From Marinimicrobium sp. C6131 (GTDB taxonomy: Bacteria; Pseudomonadota; Gammaproteobacteria; Pseudomonadales; Cellvibrionaceae), in assembly GCF_026153455.1 (NCBI RefSeq), contig NZ_CP110629.1, positions 2,542,001-2,606,000 of the forward strand: a stretch of DNA of 64,000 bases, given 5' to 3'. The position numbers were made by a program, and so were the translations under genes. This document shows positions 37,379 through 45,498 of the stretch, piece by piece; positions within the stretch are counted from its first letter, which is position 1; each line of letters opens with the position of its first letter. The notes below the pieces were generated by a model that saw only the letters and a program-made list of their open reading frames with translations, ran no database searches and was not told the origin of the DNA.

Positions 37379-37621
37379 ATGAAAAGCGTAAAAATCGAAG
37401 TGTTTGAAGGTGAAGAAAGGGAAGCCACCATAACCATTCCCGTGGCTGTACTCCGTGTGGCCGCAAAGCTCTTTCCCCGTAAGTACCTGTCGCCTCTTGA
37501 GAACAATGATGTTTCTCTGTCTGATATTCTGGACGCGGCAGCCAGCCCCGAAGTCGATGGTCGTCTGATTGAATTTGAAGATCATCGGGACAATGAACGG
37601 GTGGTCATATCGGTGTGCTAG
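37379..37621 (+). CDS. small hypothetical protein
   Basis: 80 residues: MKSVKIEVFEGEEREATITI then PVAVLRVAAKLFPRK and a C-terminal IEFEDHRDNERVVISVC. The pattern of an N-terminal beta hairpin (IEV...ATITIP), a short helix and a final beta strand recurs in a family of small proteins of unknown function encoded by diverse Gram-negatives. No transmembrane or catalytic features. ATG at 37379 is the second in-frame Met; an upstream TTG/ATG at 37370 is less likely. Confidence 0.6.
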   Translation: MKSVKIEVFEGEEREATITIPVAVLRVAAKLFPRKYLSPLENNDVSLSDILDAAASPEVDGRLIEFEDHRDNERVVISVC

Positions 37622-37635
37622 CCCGCTCGGGGTCA

Positions 37636-38241
37636 CTACAACCACCGCCGCACCAACTGGCGATAATCCTGGTACTCGACCCCGTAGGTTCGACTCAATG
37701 CGGCTTCCTCCCGGCGAGCCTGCAGCAAGATAACGGCAGCGCCAACCAGCAGGCACAGCAGGGTAAACACGCTGGGCAGTGCAAGGAAGAGCCCCAGTTG
37801 GCCCAGCATGATCCCGATGAAAAGTGGGTTGCGGCTGCGGCCGTAGGGCCCCTCGGTCAGAAGTGGTTGACGTTTGTCCGGATCGATGCCGGAGCGCCAA
37901 TCCTGGCGCATGTAGGCGTGGACATAGCTGACGATGCTGTAGGACACCAGCAGCATTGCCATCCCGGCCAGTAGCACCGGCGCCTGATAGAGTGCGGGAA
38001 AGACGCCGAGCCACGGGTCGATGGGCCACAGGATACGAGCCAGACACACCCCCAGAATGGCGGCCCGGAACAGATTGAACGTCTGCCGGTACCACCAAGT
38101 GGCGGAGCCACGACTCCCGTAGCGGATATGGCTGATGCCGGTGCGCTTCCACAGACCGAGGCTGGTGCTGGTGTAGTGCAGGCCGATAAACAGAAAGTAC
38201 AGCCCGAGAAAGTGGCGGGAGAGCTGGTCGATATCGGGCAT
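37636..38241 (-). CDS. isoprenylcysteine-methyltransferase-like membrane protein
   Basis: 201 residues with about five membrane helices. The C-terminal half carries the ICMT/PEMT pattern LLTEGPYGRSRNPLFIGIML then QARREEAALSRTYGVEYQDY and VRRWL, which binds SAM at the membrane surface. Bacterial members methylate unknown acceptors and are not known to act on prenylated proteins. Convergent with the small hypothetical upstream, 14 bases apart. A second-in-line start or C-terminal shift is not needed: the first Met is at the natural N-terminus. Confidence 0.82.
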   Translation of the reverse strand: MPDIDQLSRHFLGLYFLFIGLHYTSTSLGLWKRTGISHIRYGSRGSATWWYRQTFNLFRAAILGVCLARILWPIDPWLGVFPALYQAPVLLAGMAMLLVSYSIVSYVHAYMRQDWRSGIDPDKRQPLLTEGPYGRSRNPLFIGIMLGQLGLFLALPSVFTLLCLLVGAAVILLQARREEAALSRTYGVEYQDYRQLVRRWL

Positions 38242-38385
38242 GCGGGTGTTCCTGATCTTATCAATACTTCACTTGATTCGGTTCAGCCCCGATACTAGCG
38301 GATGGGGGCGCCCCGATGCCAGCCTGAATGTCATGATTGCGCCCATCTTTACACTTAACCCCTTTGATCTCCCGGGAACTCCTTG

Positions 38386-39006
38386 ATGATATCGATGGTC
38401 GATGCCCTGACATTGTGGGTGGTCATGATGGCGCTGGCGGCCACGCCGAGTACCAGTGTGGCACTGGTATTGACCCGGTCGGCCGCCTCCGGGGTCGCGG
38501 CCGGTGCTGCCGTCGCGGTGGGCATTGTGCTGGGCGACCTGCTGTTTGTGTGCCTGGCGCTACTGGGGATGAGCGCCCTGGCGGAGTCATTGAGTGGTGC
38601 CTTCTACTGGGTGAGACTGGCGTGCGGCAGCTACCTGATCTATCTGGGCTGGCGATGCTGGCGTGCCGCGCCGCAATCCGCAAACCCCAGAGTGACCGCC
38701 ACACCGGGAGGCCTTTGGCGCGATACGCTGACGGGCCTGTTGATCACGCTCGCGGATGTAAAGGCCATCGTGTTCTACGCCAGCCTGTTTCCGGCGTTTG
38801 TCGACCTGTCCCGGATGACCCTTCAAGGGCTGAGTGTGGTGATGGTCATTACCATTGTGGCGGTGGGCGGCACCAAACTGGCGTACGCCTACGGTGCGCA
38901 CCGCATCGCGCAGGCGACGCTGACTCAGCGCTTCGCGAGCCCGGCGCAGCGAATCGGCGGAACATTGCTTGGCGCCATTGGTCTCTATCTGGTCATTGGA
39001 GCTTAA
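38386..39006 (+). CDS. LysE-family amino-acid exporter
   Basis: 206-residue integral membrane protein with six predicted helices. LysE/RhtB features: WVVMMALAATPSTSVALVLT at the N-terminus, GAAVAVGIVLGDLLFVCLAL, the segment RLACGSYLIYLGWRCW and a LITLADVKAIVFYASLFPAF helix. It exports an amino acid or related cation; substrate unknown. ATG at 38386 or, three codons in, 38395; a preceding in-frame TTG at 38383 is also possible. Stands alone. Confidence 0.85.
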   Translation: MISMVDALTLWVVMMALAATPSTSVALVLTRSAASGVAAGAAVAVGIVLGDLLFVCLALLGMSALAESLSGAFYWVRLACGSYLIYLGWRCWRAAPQSANPRVTATPGGLWRDTLTGLLITLADVKAIVFYASLFPAFVDLSRMTLQGLSVVMVITIVAVGGTKLAYAYGAHRIAQATLTQRFASPAQRIGGTLLGAIGLYLVIGA

Positions 39007-39085
39007 GCATCTTTTGCTACACTGACAGCGTGTTTCCGCAATGGCGGGTTCGCGGATTATTGATTCACCAGAACGGAGCGGTGAC

Positions 39086-39400
39086 ATGACCTACAAAGCG
39101 GGACTCTTTTGCGTAATCCTGTTGTCCGGTTTGACCGGGTGCGCGCAACTGGTAACGGACCGATACCTGGACCGTCATTGCGACAAATCTCACGTCGACT
39201 GCCCGGGCCGGGCGGTGGTTGATCGCAAAGCACAGAAAGCCGACATGGCGGCACTTCGGGCCATTGGCGAGCAGTTTGAAGACAAAGACAACACGCCTGA
39301 ACCCGACCCACCCTATCGCGACTCCGCCGAGCCCCTCTGCCCTGACGGGCAGAAGAAAGTGTGCTCGGCCAGTACCGGTTGCCGCTGCGAGCCGGACTGA
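39086..39400 (+). CDS. small Cys-rich lipoprotein
   Basis: 104 residues starting MTYKAGLFCVILLSGLTGC: signal peptide with lipobox LTGC. The mature part has six cysteines (HCDK, VDCPG, PLCPDG, KVCSAS, GCRCEPD), likely disulphide-bonded, and an acidic linker (EQFEDKDNTPEPDPPYRD). No domain recognised. Ends five bases before the convergent GH10 gene. An upstream in-frame ATG at 39041 adds 15 residues lacking signal character and is rejected. Confidence 0.68.
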   Translation: MTYKAGLFCVILLSGLTGCAQLVTDRYLDRHCDKSHVDCPGRAVVDRKAQKADMAALRAIGEQFEDKDNTPEPDPPYRDSAEPLCPDGQKKVCSASTGCRCEPD

Positions 39401-39405
39401 CCCGG

Positions 39406-41364
39406 TTATTCTGCCAGGGTCAGTTCAAACTCGGCGTTTTCCCCGGGGAGCAGCTCAATGGTCTGCTCGGTGGTTTCGCCATTCAGGGTGATGGTCACCC
39501 GGTACTCACCAAAAAAGCCACGGCCGCTGAACTCCCCTTCACCATCAGTGGCACCGGTAAAGTCGTTCCACCAGTCATTGAAAATAGCCTCTTTCCAGGC
39601 GACGGCGTTGGGTTTTTCCCGCCAGTCTTCGGTATACATTGCACCATCCGGCGTCCAGTGGGCGCCCGCCCAGAAGCCCCACTTCTGCACCCCGACAGTG
39701 GCCGGATGGCTGAACACGGCGGTAAGGAAATCCCGGGTGTAGTCCGCCTGCAGCGCTTCATCCGTGGTGTTGATATCGAACTCGGTCACCCGGATGGCCA
39801 GTTCGGGAAAGGCCTCGTGAAAGCGGTCCAGGATTTCCAGCACCCGGGGAATGGCCGTGGGCGAGGGACCAAAGTGGCCCTGCATACCGATGCCGTCGAT
39901 GGGCGCTTCCTGATCAACCAGATACTGGATGGTCTGCTGGTAGTGGTCCTGATGCGCGGCGTCGCGTCCACCGCCGGACAGAATGGAGTAATCGTTGATA
40001 TAGAGCTTGTGGTGGGCCAGGGTCAGGCGCGCCTGTTCGAACCAGTCGACCATCACCTCATCGCCAAAGGCGTCCATGAGGTAGTGGTTGTCATAGGGCT
40101 CGTTCAACACGTCCCACTCGTCCAGCACATCCGCCGTGGCGCTGGCGATATCGTCGATATGATCGAGGACGATCTGCTTTGCTTCCGGGTCGGCATTTTC
40201 CGGTTCACCCTCCGGCAGGTACTCCTGAATCAGCTCCGGCAGGTTGCGCTTGGAGGGCCAGACCATGACGTGGCCCCGGGTGTAGAAGTCGTGACTTTTG
40301 AGCCACTGAAGGGCATCAATGGTGGTCTGCTGGCTGAAGTCCTCGCCCCACTCGCCCGCCCAGGGCGCCCACTTCAGGTCATTTTCCGGGCCGCTCTGAT
40401 TGAACAGTTCCAGTACCTTTTCCCGGTAGAGGTCGTTATCGTCGCCCTCGCCCATGAGGATGTGCCCGACGGTCACCGAGCCAAAGTGATAGGCATGGCG
40501 GGTCATCTCGACCGCCACCTCGGCACCCTCGACCGGTTGACCGCCGCCGTCCAGTACCCGGACGGTGAAATCCCCTTTGCGGTGCTCATCAATGCGGGCG
40601 GCGGCCTCGGCGCGCCAATCGGCATCGGCCTCCCTGCCGCCGTAGCTCAGCTCGGTTCGAGGCAAGTCTTCCACCGCCACGCTCTGTCCGAAATGCAGCA
40701 CTTCCACGCCGCCGATATCGAAGCTCTGGGGGCGATCACCGCCACCAAAGCCGATCTTCAGAATCAGGTCATTGGCCGCCTCGGCCCCGGACATTTCCAG
40801 CGGAATATCATAGGCCTGCCAGTCACCGGTACTGGTGATTTCCCGCTCAGCGTATTTGGTGTAGTCCGGTCCCGGGCCTTCCAGAAAGACGGTAGCGAAA
40901 GTCGCGCCGGTTTCATCGGTGGTACTGACCGAGCGCATATAGAGGCGAATCAGCATCACATCGCCTTCGGCCGTGGCCCGGAGAATGGGGTACTGCAACT
41001 GCCCGTTGAAGAACGCGCCCGGAGGGTTCTCGGCGTGAATGCGCACCGCCTGGGTGAAACCGGAGTGGTCCGCCGCCACGGTTTCCGCCCGACCGACCGG
41101 CTCACCGTCGTTGTCGCCTTCCCAGAAGCTGTAATCGGTGGCGGGCGTTGCGGTGATCACCAACTCACCCTGGTCGAGGGGGTCACCGTCGGGCTCAGGC
41201 TCAGGCTCTGGTTCGGGCTCTGGTTCGGGCTCTGGTTCCGGCTCGGGCTGCGGTTCCGGATTCTCGGTAGGTGGCGTCGAACCGCCACTGGACCCTCCAC
41301 CGCAGGCGGTCAGTTGGACAGTAAGACCGAAAGCCATCAAAAGTATCAACAGAGTGCGGTACAT
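39406..41364 (-). CDS. GH10 endo-1,4-beta-xylanase lipoprotein
   Basis: 652-residue surface xylanase. The signal peptide with lipobox LTAC (MYRTLLILLMAFGLTVQLTA then CGGGSSGG) is followed by a Pro-Glu repeat linker (about 35-60), a beta-rich domain about 65-215 like a family 4/9/22 carbohydrate-binding module, then the GH10 barrel (about 240-580). Acid/base Glu422 lies in WDVLNEPYDN and nucleophile Glu528 in IRVTEFDINT, the two GH10 signatures. ATG at 41364 has GGAG eight bases upstream. The C-terminal roughly 70 residues form a beta module of unknown type. Hydrolyses xylan at the cell surface. Confidence 0.93.
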   Translation of the reverse strand: MYRTLLILLMAFGLTVQLTACGGGSSGGSTPPTENPEPQPEPEPEPEPEPEPEPEPEPDGDPLDQGELVITATPATDYSFWEGDNDGEPVGRAETVAADHSGFTQAVRIHAENPPGAFFNGQLQYPILRATAEGDVMLIRLYMRSVSTTDETGATFATVFLEGPGPDYTKYAEREITSTGDWQAYDIPLEMSGAEAANDLILKIGFGGGDRPQSFDIGGVEVLHFGQSVAVEDLPRTELSYGGREADADWRAEAAARIDEHRKGDFTVRVLDGGGQPVEGAEVAVEMTRHAYHFGSVTVGHILMGEGDDNDLYREKVLELFNQSGPENDLKWAPWAGEWGEDFSQQTTIDALQWLKSHDFYTRGHVMVWPSKRNLPELIQEYLPEGEPENADPEAKQIVLDHIDDIASATADVLDEWDVLNEPYDNHYLMDAFGDEVMVDWFEQARLTLAHHKLYINDYSILSGGGRDAAHQDHYQQTIQYLVDQEAPIDGIGMQGHFGPSPTAIPRVLEILDRFHEAFPELAIRVTEFDINTTDEALQADYTRDFLTAVFSHPATVGVQKWGFWAGAHWTPDGAMYTEDWREKPNAVAWKEAIFNDWWNDFTGATDGEGEFSGRGFFGEYRVTITLNGETTEQTIELLPGENAEFELTLAE

Positions 41365-41463
41365 GCGGGGAACTCCAAAAGTCATTCGTTATTGTTTATA
41401 TGACTTTATGCTACCCCTAACGGTGCCCGCCGTCTACCCGGCCCAAACGGTGCGAACAGCGGG

Positions 41464-42570
41464 TCAGTCAGCGCACCAGGCATGATCCGTCATCCCCTCC
41501 GTAGCGCACAACGCCTGCTGCGCCAGGCGGATGTCCGTGACGTAGTAGAGCGTGCGCAACCCGATATCCTCTCTTCCCACATTGTGATAAATCATGCCGA
41601 CCTGAATGTCCTCTGCACTGAAGCGGGTATGGTGTTCCGCAAAATACCGAGCCGCGCGGCCCAGTTCATCGTCCGTCAATAACTGAACGGTACGCCCCAC
41701 GCCAATCTGATACGCCTGGGTCAGCAGCAGGCCGTAAAGCCGCTCCCGTTTTGCATCGGGCAAATCGCCAAAGGTCGCCTCGAAGGGTTCCCTCAGGTTG
41801 CGATGATTCTGTTCGACCAGTCGCAGGGCACAGTCCACCTGCGCCATGCGGTGCAGGCGAAACGCCTGGGGGATTTCGCAATCATCCAATACCTCGGGCC
41901 GCAATTGCATGATGCCCCGGGCCGCCTTGGATGACAGGGCGTTTTTCTGCGCGCCGCTCTCAATGATGGTTTTGCCCAGAAAGCTGGACATGACACTGTC
42001 AGGGAAGGTAAATCGACCCTGCTCCCGGCGGTGCTCGTAAACCACGCGAAACAGCTCCACCAGGGACACCCGATCGTTTTTGGTTCCCACGGAAATGCCG
42101 TCCCAGGTCCCCCACACCCGATAATCCTCACCCTTGCCCAACAGTCGGGCCGTAGCCTCTTGTATATCAACAAAAGGTTGATGACAGGCCAGGGCCAAGG
42201 GGTAGCCCCGGCGATCATCGGCTCCGGGATGCCAGTAGCTGGCCCGCCCCTTCTCCGCCAACTGTTTCCGGGTTTGATTGAGCCGCTCGATGGTTTCGCT
42301 CGGGCTGGCACCGTTGTCGATATAGGAGAGAAACTGGCCGCGATGGTCGAACAGCAGGTGCCGCTGAGGTTCCTGACAATAACTCTGCGACAGCAGTACC
42401 CAGGTGCGGATGGTCGCCAGGTTTTCCGCCACGCCCTGACTCTCCCAGAAGGGCGTCTGGCGTACCACCGCCAGCCAGGTCGCATCGTCATCTCCAGACT
42501 CAGCCGATGGATCCGCCGCTGCCACTGCAGTGAACGCGATCAGCACTCCAAAGCCCCATTTCCAACGCAT
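41464..42570 (-). CDS. lytic-transglycosylase-like exported protein
   Basis: 368 residues with a signal peptide (MRWKWGFGVLIAFTAVAAA). The middle holds an SLT-type motif IIESGAQKNALSSKAARGIM then QLRPEVL, placing the catalytic Glu at position 204 in the E-S-G-x3-N-x3-S-x-K-A-x-G-x-M-Q pattern of family 1 lytic transglycosylases. The long N-terminal part (about 20-190) is unrecognised, and the C-terminal helices (LLLTQAYQIGVGRTVQLLTD) could complete the fold. Substrate would be peptidoglycan; activity is inferred from the motif. Confidence 0.72.
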   Translation of the reverse strand: MRWKWGFGVLIAFTAVAAADPSAESGDDDATWLAVVRQTPFWESQGVAENLATIRTWVLLSQSYCQEPQRHLLFDHRGQFLSYIDNGASPSETIERLNQTRKQLAEKGRASYWHPGADDRRGYPLALACHQPFVDIQEATARLLGKGEDYRVWGTWDGISVGTKNDRVSLVELFRVVYEHRREQGRFTFPDSVMSSFLGKTIIESGAQKNALSSKAARGIMQLRPEVLDDCEIPQAFRLHRMAQVDCALRLVEQNHRNLREPFEATFGDLPDAKRERLYGLLLTQAYQIGVGRTVQLLTDDELGRAARYFAEHHTRFSAEDIQVGMIYHNVGREDIGLRTLYYVTDIRLAQQALCATEGMTDHAWCAD

Positions 42571-42719
42571 GACATATACTCCAGGTGTGCACTACACTCA
42601 CTCAAGCCTACACCAAACCACTCCCGGTCAAGGGCGGCTGCATCACAGCAACGCATCTTGCGGCGTAAATCGGACGTATACGTTGTCAAACCATAACCCT
42701 GCTCGATTGGAGACGCACC

Positions 42720-43286
42720 ATGCGCCGCGTGCTTTTACTGATTTTATTATGTTCCCCTGCCCTCTGGGCCGATGACACCGCCGAGGCGATTTTTGCCGGC
42801 GGTTGCTTCTGGTGCATGGAGCCCCCTTACGATGAGGTCGAGGGCGTAAAGGAAACCATTTCCGGCTATATCGGTGGCACGGTCGCCAACCCCAGCTACG
42901 AGCAGGTGGTGGCCGGGGGCACGGGGCATACCGAGGCGGTAAAAATCGTCTATGATCCGACGAAGGTGGACTACCAGACGCTGCTGGCTATTTTCTGGCG
43001 CAACATTGATCCGCTCGATGCCGGCGGTCAGTTCTGCGACCGGGGGCGCTCCTATCGGGCGGGAATCTTCTATCTGAACGACGCGCAGGAAGCCCTGGCC
43101 CGGGCGTCCAAAGCCGAGGTGGAAGCGCGCTTTGACGAACCGGTCGTCACCGAAATCACCAAGGCCACGGCGTTTTACAAAGCGGAGGGCTACCACCAGA
43201 ATTACTACCAGAAGAATCCGGTGCGCTATAAGTACTACCGTTACCGGTGCGGCCGGGATGCGCGACTGGATGCACTGTGGAAATAG
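42720..43286 (+). CDS. msrA: peptide-methionine (S)-S-oxide reductase
   Basis: Reduces methionine S-sulfoxide in damaged proteins. 188 residues with a signal peptide (MRRVLLLILLCSPALWA), so it acts in the periplasm. The catalytic motif GGCFWCMEPPYDEVEGV places the nucleophile Cys at residue 29; the substrate-pocket segment GGTGHTEAVKIVYDPTKV and the resolving region FCDRGRSYRAGIFYLND are present. Only one Cys follows near the C-terminus (YRCGRD), a candidate resolving Cys. A thioredoxin-like or DsbD-fed partner is expected but not encoded nearby. Confidence 0.95.
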   Translation: MRRVLLLILLCSPALWADDTAEAIFAGGCFWCMEPPYDEVEGVKETISGYIGGTVANPSYEQVVAGGTGHTEAVKIVYDPTKVDYQTLLAIFWRNIDPLDAGGQFCDRGRSYRAGIFYLNDAQEALARASKAEVEARFDEPVVTEITKATAFYKAEGYHQNYYQKNPVRYKYYRYRCGRDARLDALWK

Positions 43287-43373
43287 ATTCCGAGCGGGCT
43301 TGCCCACCAAGCCTACTCCCGGACAGGCCGAACGCGTAAACTGTCGCTTTTGAACCGGACAAGCGACGCACTT

Positions 43374-44735
43374 ATGCACATTCACATTCTCGGGATCTGC
43401 GGCACCTTCATGGGCAGCCTGGCGCTGCTGGCGCGGGAGTTGGGGCACACCGTCACCGGCAGTGACGCCAACGTCTACCCGCCCATGAGTACCCAACTGG
43501 AAGCGGCGGGCATTGCCCTGCTGGAGGGCTACAGCCCGGAGCACCTGGAGCCCGCGCCGGATCTGGTGGTGATCGGCAACGCCCTGAGCCGGGGCAACCC
43601 GGAGGTGGAGGCGGTGCTGGACAAGGGCCTGCCCTATACCTCCGGCCCCGAGTGGCTGCGCGAGCAGGTGCTTCCGGGCAAATGGGTTCTGGCGGTCTCG
43701 GGCACCCACGGCAAAACCACCACCGCCAGCATGCTCGCCTGGATTCTGGAGTACGCCAACATGGCCCCGGGTTTTCTGATTGGCGGCGTGACCCAGAACT
43801 TTCCCCAATCCGCGCGTTTGGGTAATACACCCTTTTTTGTGGTGGAAGCAGACGAATACGACAGCGCCTTTTTCGACAAACGCTCCAAGTTCGTTCACTA
43901 CCGCCCCCGCACGCTGATCATCAATAACCTGGAGTACGACCACGCCGATATTTTCCCGGACCTGGCGGCGATTCAACGCCAGTTTCATCACCTGGTGCGC
44001 ACGGTGCCCGGCTCGGGGCTGATTGTCAGTCCCGCCGGGGTCGAGGCGATCGAGCAGACGCTGGCTCAGGGCTGCTGGACGCCCCGGCAAACCCTGGGCG
44101 CCGAGGGTGACTGGCAGGTGAAACTGACCGCCGCCGACGGCAGCGCGTTTGAGGTGTGGCACGAGGGCGCCGCCATTGCGACGGTGAACTGGGAGCATAC
44201 CGGCCAGCACAATGTGATGAACGGCCTGGCGGCGTTGATCGCGGCCCGGCACGTGGGGGTAACACCCGAAGTCGGCGCTCAGGCGCTGGCGGCGTTCAAG
44301 GGCGTCAAGCGCCGTATGGAGTGTCTGGCGGATGTGCACGGTATTCGGGTGTACGATGATTTTGCCCACCATCCGACGGCGATCAAGACCACTCTGGCGG
44401 GGCTGCGCGCCAAGGTCGGGGATGAGAAGATCATCGCGCTGATTGAGCCGCGGTCGAATACCATGCGCCTCGGGGTACACCGGGAGGCGCTGAAAAACTG
44501 TTTCAGTGATGCGGATGCGGTATTGTGGTACCAGCCCAGCCACAGTGACTGGGATCTCGATGAGTTGGTGAATCACAGTTCGGTGCCGGCGCAGTTGGAG
44601 CACACTATCGAGGAGTTGATTCACGGGGCGCTGTCGCTGGCGGAGCGCGGCAGTCATATTGTGATTATGAGTAATGGCGGGTTTGACGGGATTCATCAGA
44701 AGTTGGTGAATCAGTTGAATCGGCATGCGTTGTAA
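43374..44735 (+). CDS. mpl: murein-tripeptide ligase Mpl
   Basis: Recycles peptidoglycan by joining L-Ala-gamma-D-Glu-meso-DAP to UDP-MurNAc. 453 residues of the Mur ligase family: N-terminal Rossmann IHILGICGTFMGSLALLARE, ATP-binding loop AVSGTHGKTTTASMLAWILE, ADEYDSAFFDKRSKF, and the C-terminal VYDDFAHHPTAIKTTLAGLR and EPRSNTMRLG characteristic of Mpl. ATG at 43374 gives the standard N-terminus; an in-frame TTG at 43350 would add eight residues. A 105-bp repeat follows the gene. Confidence 0.96.
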   Translation: MHIHILGICGTFMGSLALLARELGHTVTGSDANVYPPMSTQLEAAGIALLEGYSPEHLEPAPDLVVIGNALSRGNPEVEAVLDKGLPYTSGPEWLREQVLPGKWVLAVSGTHGKTTTASMLAWILEYANMAPGFLIGGVTQNFPQSARLGNTPFFVVEADEYDSAFFDKRSKFVHYRPRTLIINNLEYDHADIFPDLAAIQRQFHHLVRTVPGSGLIVSPAGVEAIEQTLAQGCWTPRQTLGAEGDWQVKLTAADGSAFEVWHEGAAIATVNWEHTGQHNVMNGLAALIAARHVGVTPEVGAQALAAFKGVKRRMECLADVHGIRVYDDFAHHPTAIKTTLAGLRAKVGDEKIIALIEPRSNTMRLGVHREALKNCFSDADAVLWYQPSHSDWDLDELVNHSSVPAQLEHTIEELIHGALSLAERGSHIVIMSNGGFDGIHQKLVNQLNRHAL

Positions 44736-44752
44736 TCTGTCGCGGAAAGTCC

Positions 44753-44857
44753 GGTAACGGCGGATGCGCCTTCGGCTTATCCGCCCTACGGCCGAGCGCA
44801 GCGGTATAAACTCGCGTAGGGGCCGAGCGCAGCGATTAGACGCCGCATCCGCCGTAA
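44753..44857 (+). repeat. 105-bp intergenic repeat, copy 2
   Basis: Nearly identical to the reverse complement of 26713-26816. Ends GGTAACGGCGGATGCG / CGCATCCGCCGTAAC are inverted, and the middle contains GGCCGAGCGCAGCGGTATAA and GGGGCCGAGCGCAGCGATTA, a direct repeat of GGCCGAGCGCAGCG. It fills most of the space between mpl and ubiX and ends 25 bases before the ubiX ATG, so it separates the genes or holds the promoter of ubiX. Confidence 0.85.
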
Positions 44858-44881
44858 CGATCAATGAAACGAGGACCCACT

Positions 44882-45493
44882 ATGGACTACCAACGTACCG
44901 TCACCCTGGCCATGACCGGCGCTTCCGGGGCGCAATATGGTTTGCGGTTGTTGCAGTGTCTGCTGGCGGCGGACTGTCGGGTGTATCTGCTGTTGTCGAG
45001 TGCGGCGGAGGTGGTGATTCGCACTGAGACCAATGTGGAGTTGCCGAGCGACCTGGAGGAGCAGCAGTTGCTGCTCAGTCAGATGTTTGGCGCTGAGGAT
45101 GAGCAGTTGCAGTTGTTTTCCCGGGAGGATTGGTTTTCGCCGGTGGCTTCGGGGTCGAGTTCGCCCAGTTCGATGGTGATCTGTCCGGCCAGTGGCGGGT
45201 CGCTGTCGGCCATCGCCCACGGGGCCAGCAACAATCTGGTCGAGCGGGCAGCGGATGTGGCGCTGAAGGAGCGCCGGCAGTTGATTCTGGTTCCCCGGGA
45301 GGCGCCCTATTCCGAGGTGCACCTGGAGAATATGTTGAAGTTGACCCGGATGGGCGCGGTGGTGGTGCCGGCCAGCCCGGGGTTTTATATGCAGCCGACC
45401 CGGATTGAGGAGTTGGTGGATTTTATTGTGGCGCGAGTGTTGGATCAGTTGGGGATTGAGCAGGATTTGATGCCGCGGTGGGGGGAGGATTAG
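44882..45493 (+). CDS. ubiX: flavin prenyltransferase UbiX
   Basis: Makes prenylated FMN, the cofactor of the UbiD decarboxylase in ubiquinone synthesis. 203 residues with LAMTGASGAQYGLRLLQCLL at the N-terminus (flavin site), CPASGGSLSAIAHGASNNLV (with SGSSSPSSMV before it), and LVPREAPYSEVHLENMLKLT plus a PASPGFYMQP loop, all UbiX signatures. ATG at 44882 has GAGG eight bases upstream and is preferred over an ATG at 44864. It ends five bases before the convergent waaA stop. Confidence 0.95.
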   Translation: MDYQRTVTLAMTGASGAQYGLRLLQCLLAADCRVYLLLSSAAEVVIRTETNVELPSDLEEQQLLLSQMFGAEDEQLQLFSREDWFSPVASGSSSPSSMVICPASGGSLSAIAHGASNNLVERAADVALKERRQLILVPREAPYSEVHLENMLKLTRMGAVVVPASPGFYMQPTRIEELVDFIVARVLDQLGIEQDLMPRWGED

Positions 45494-45498
45494 CCCCG

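Noticed and set aside
39361..41403. A 680-codon open frame antisense to the GH10 xylanase.
   Set aside because: Low-complexity product (Gly/Val/Gln-rich) with no motifs; the xylanase with both catalytic glutamates is clear on the minus strand.
42747..44864. A 705-codon open frame antisense to msrA and mpl.
   Set aside because: Spans two well-identified genes and an intergenic repeat, with a His/Gln/Arg-rich composition typical of antisense frames in GC-rich DNA.
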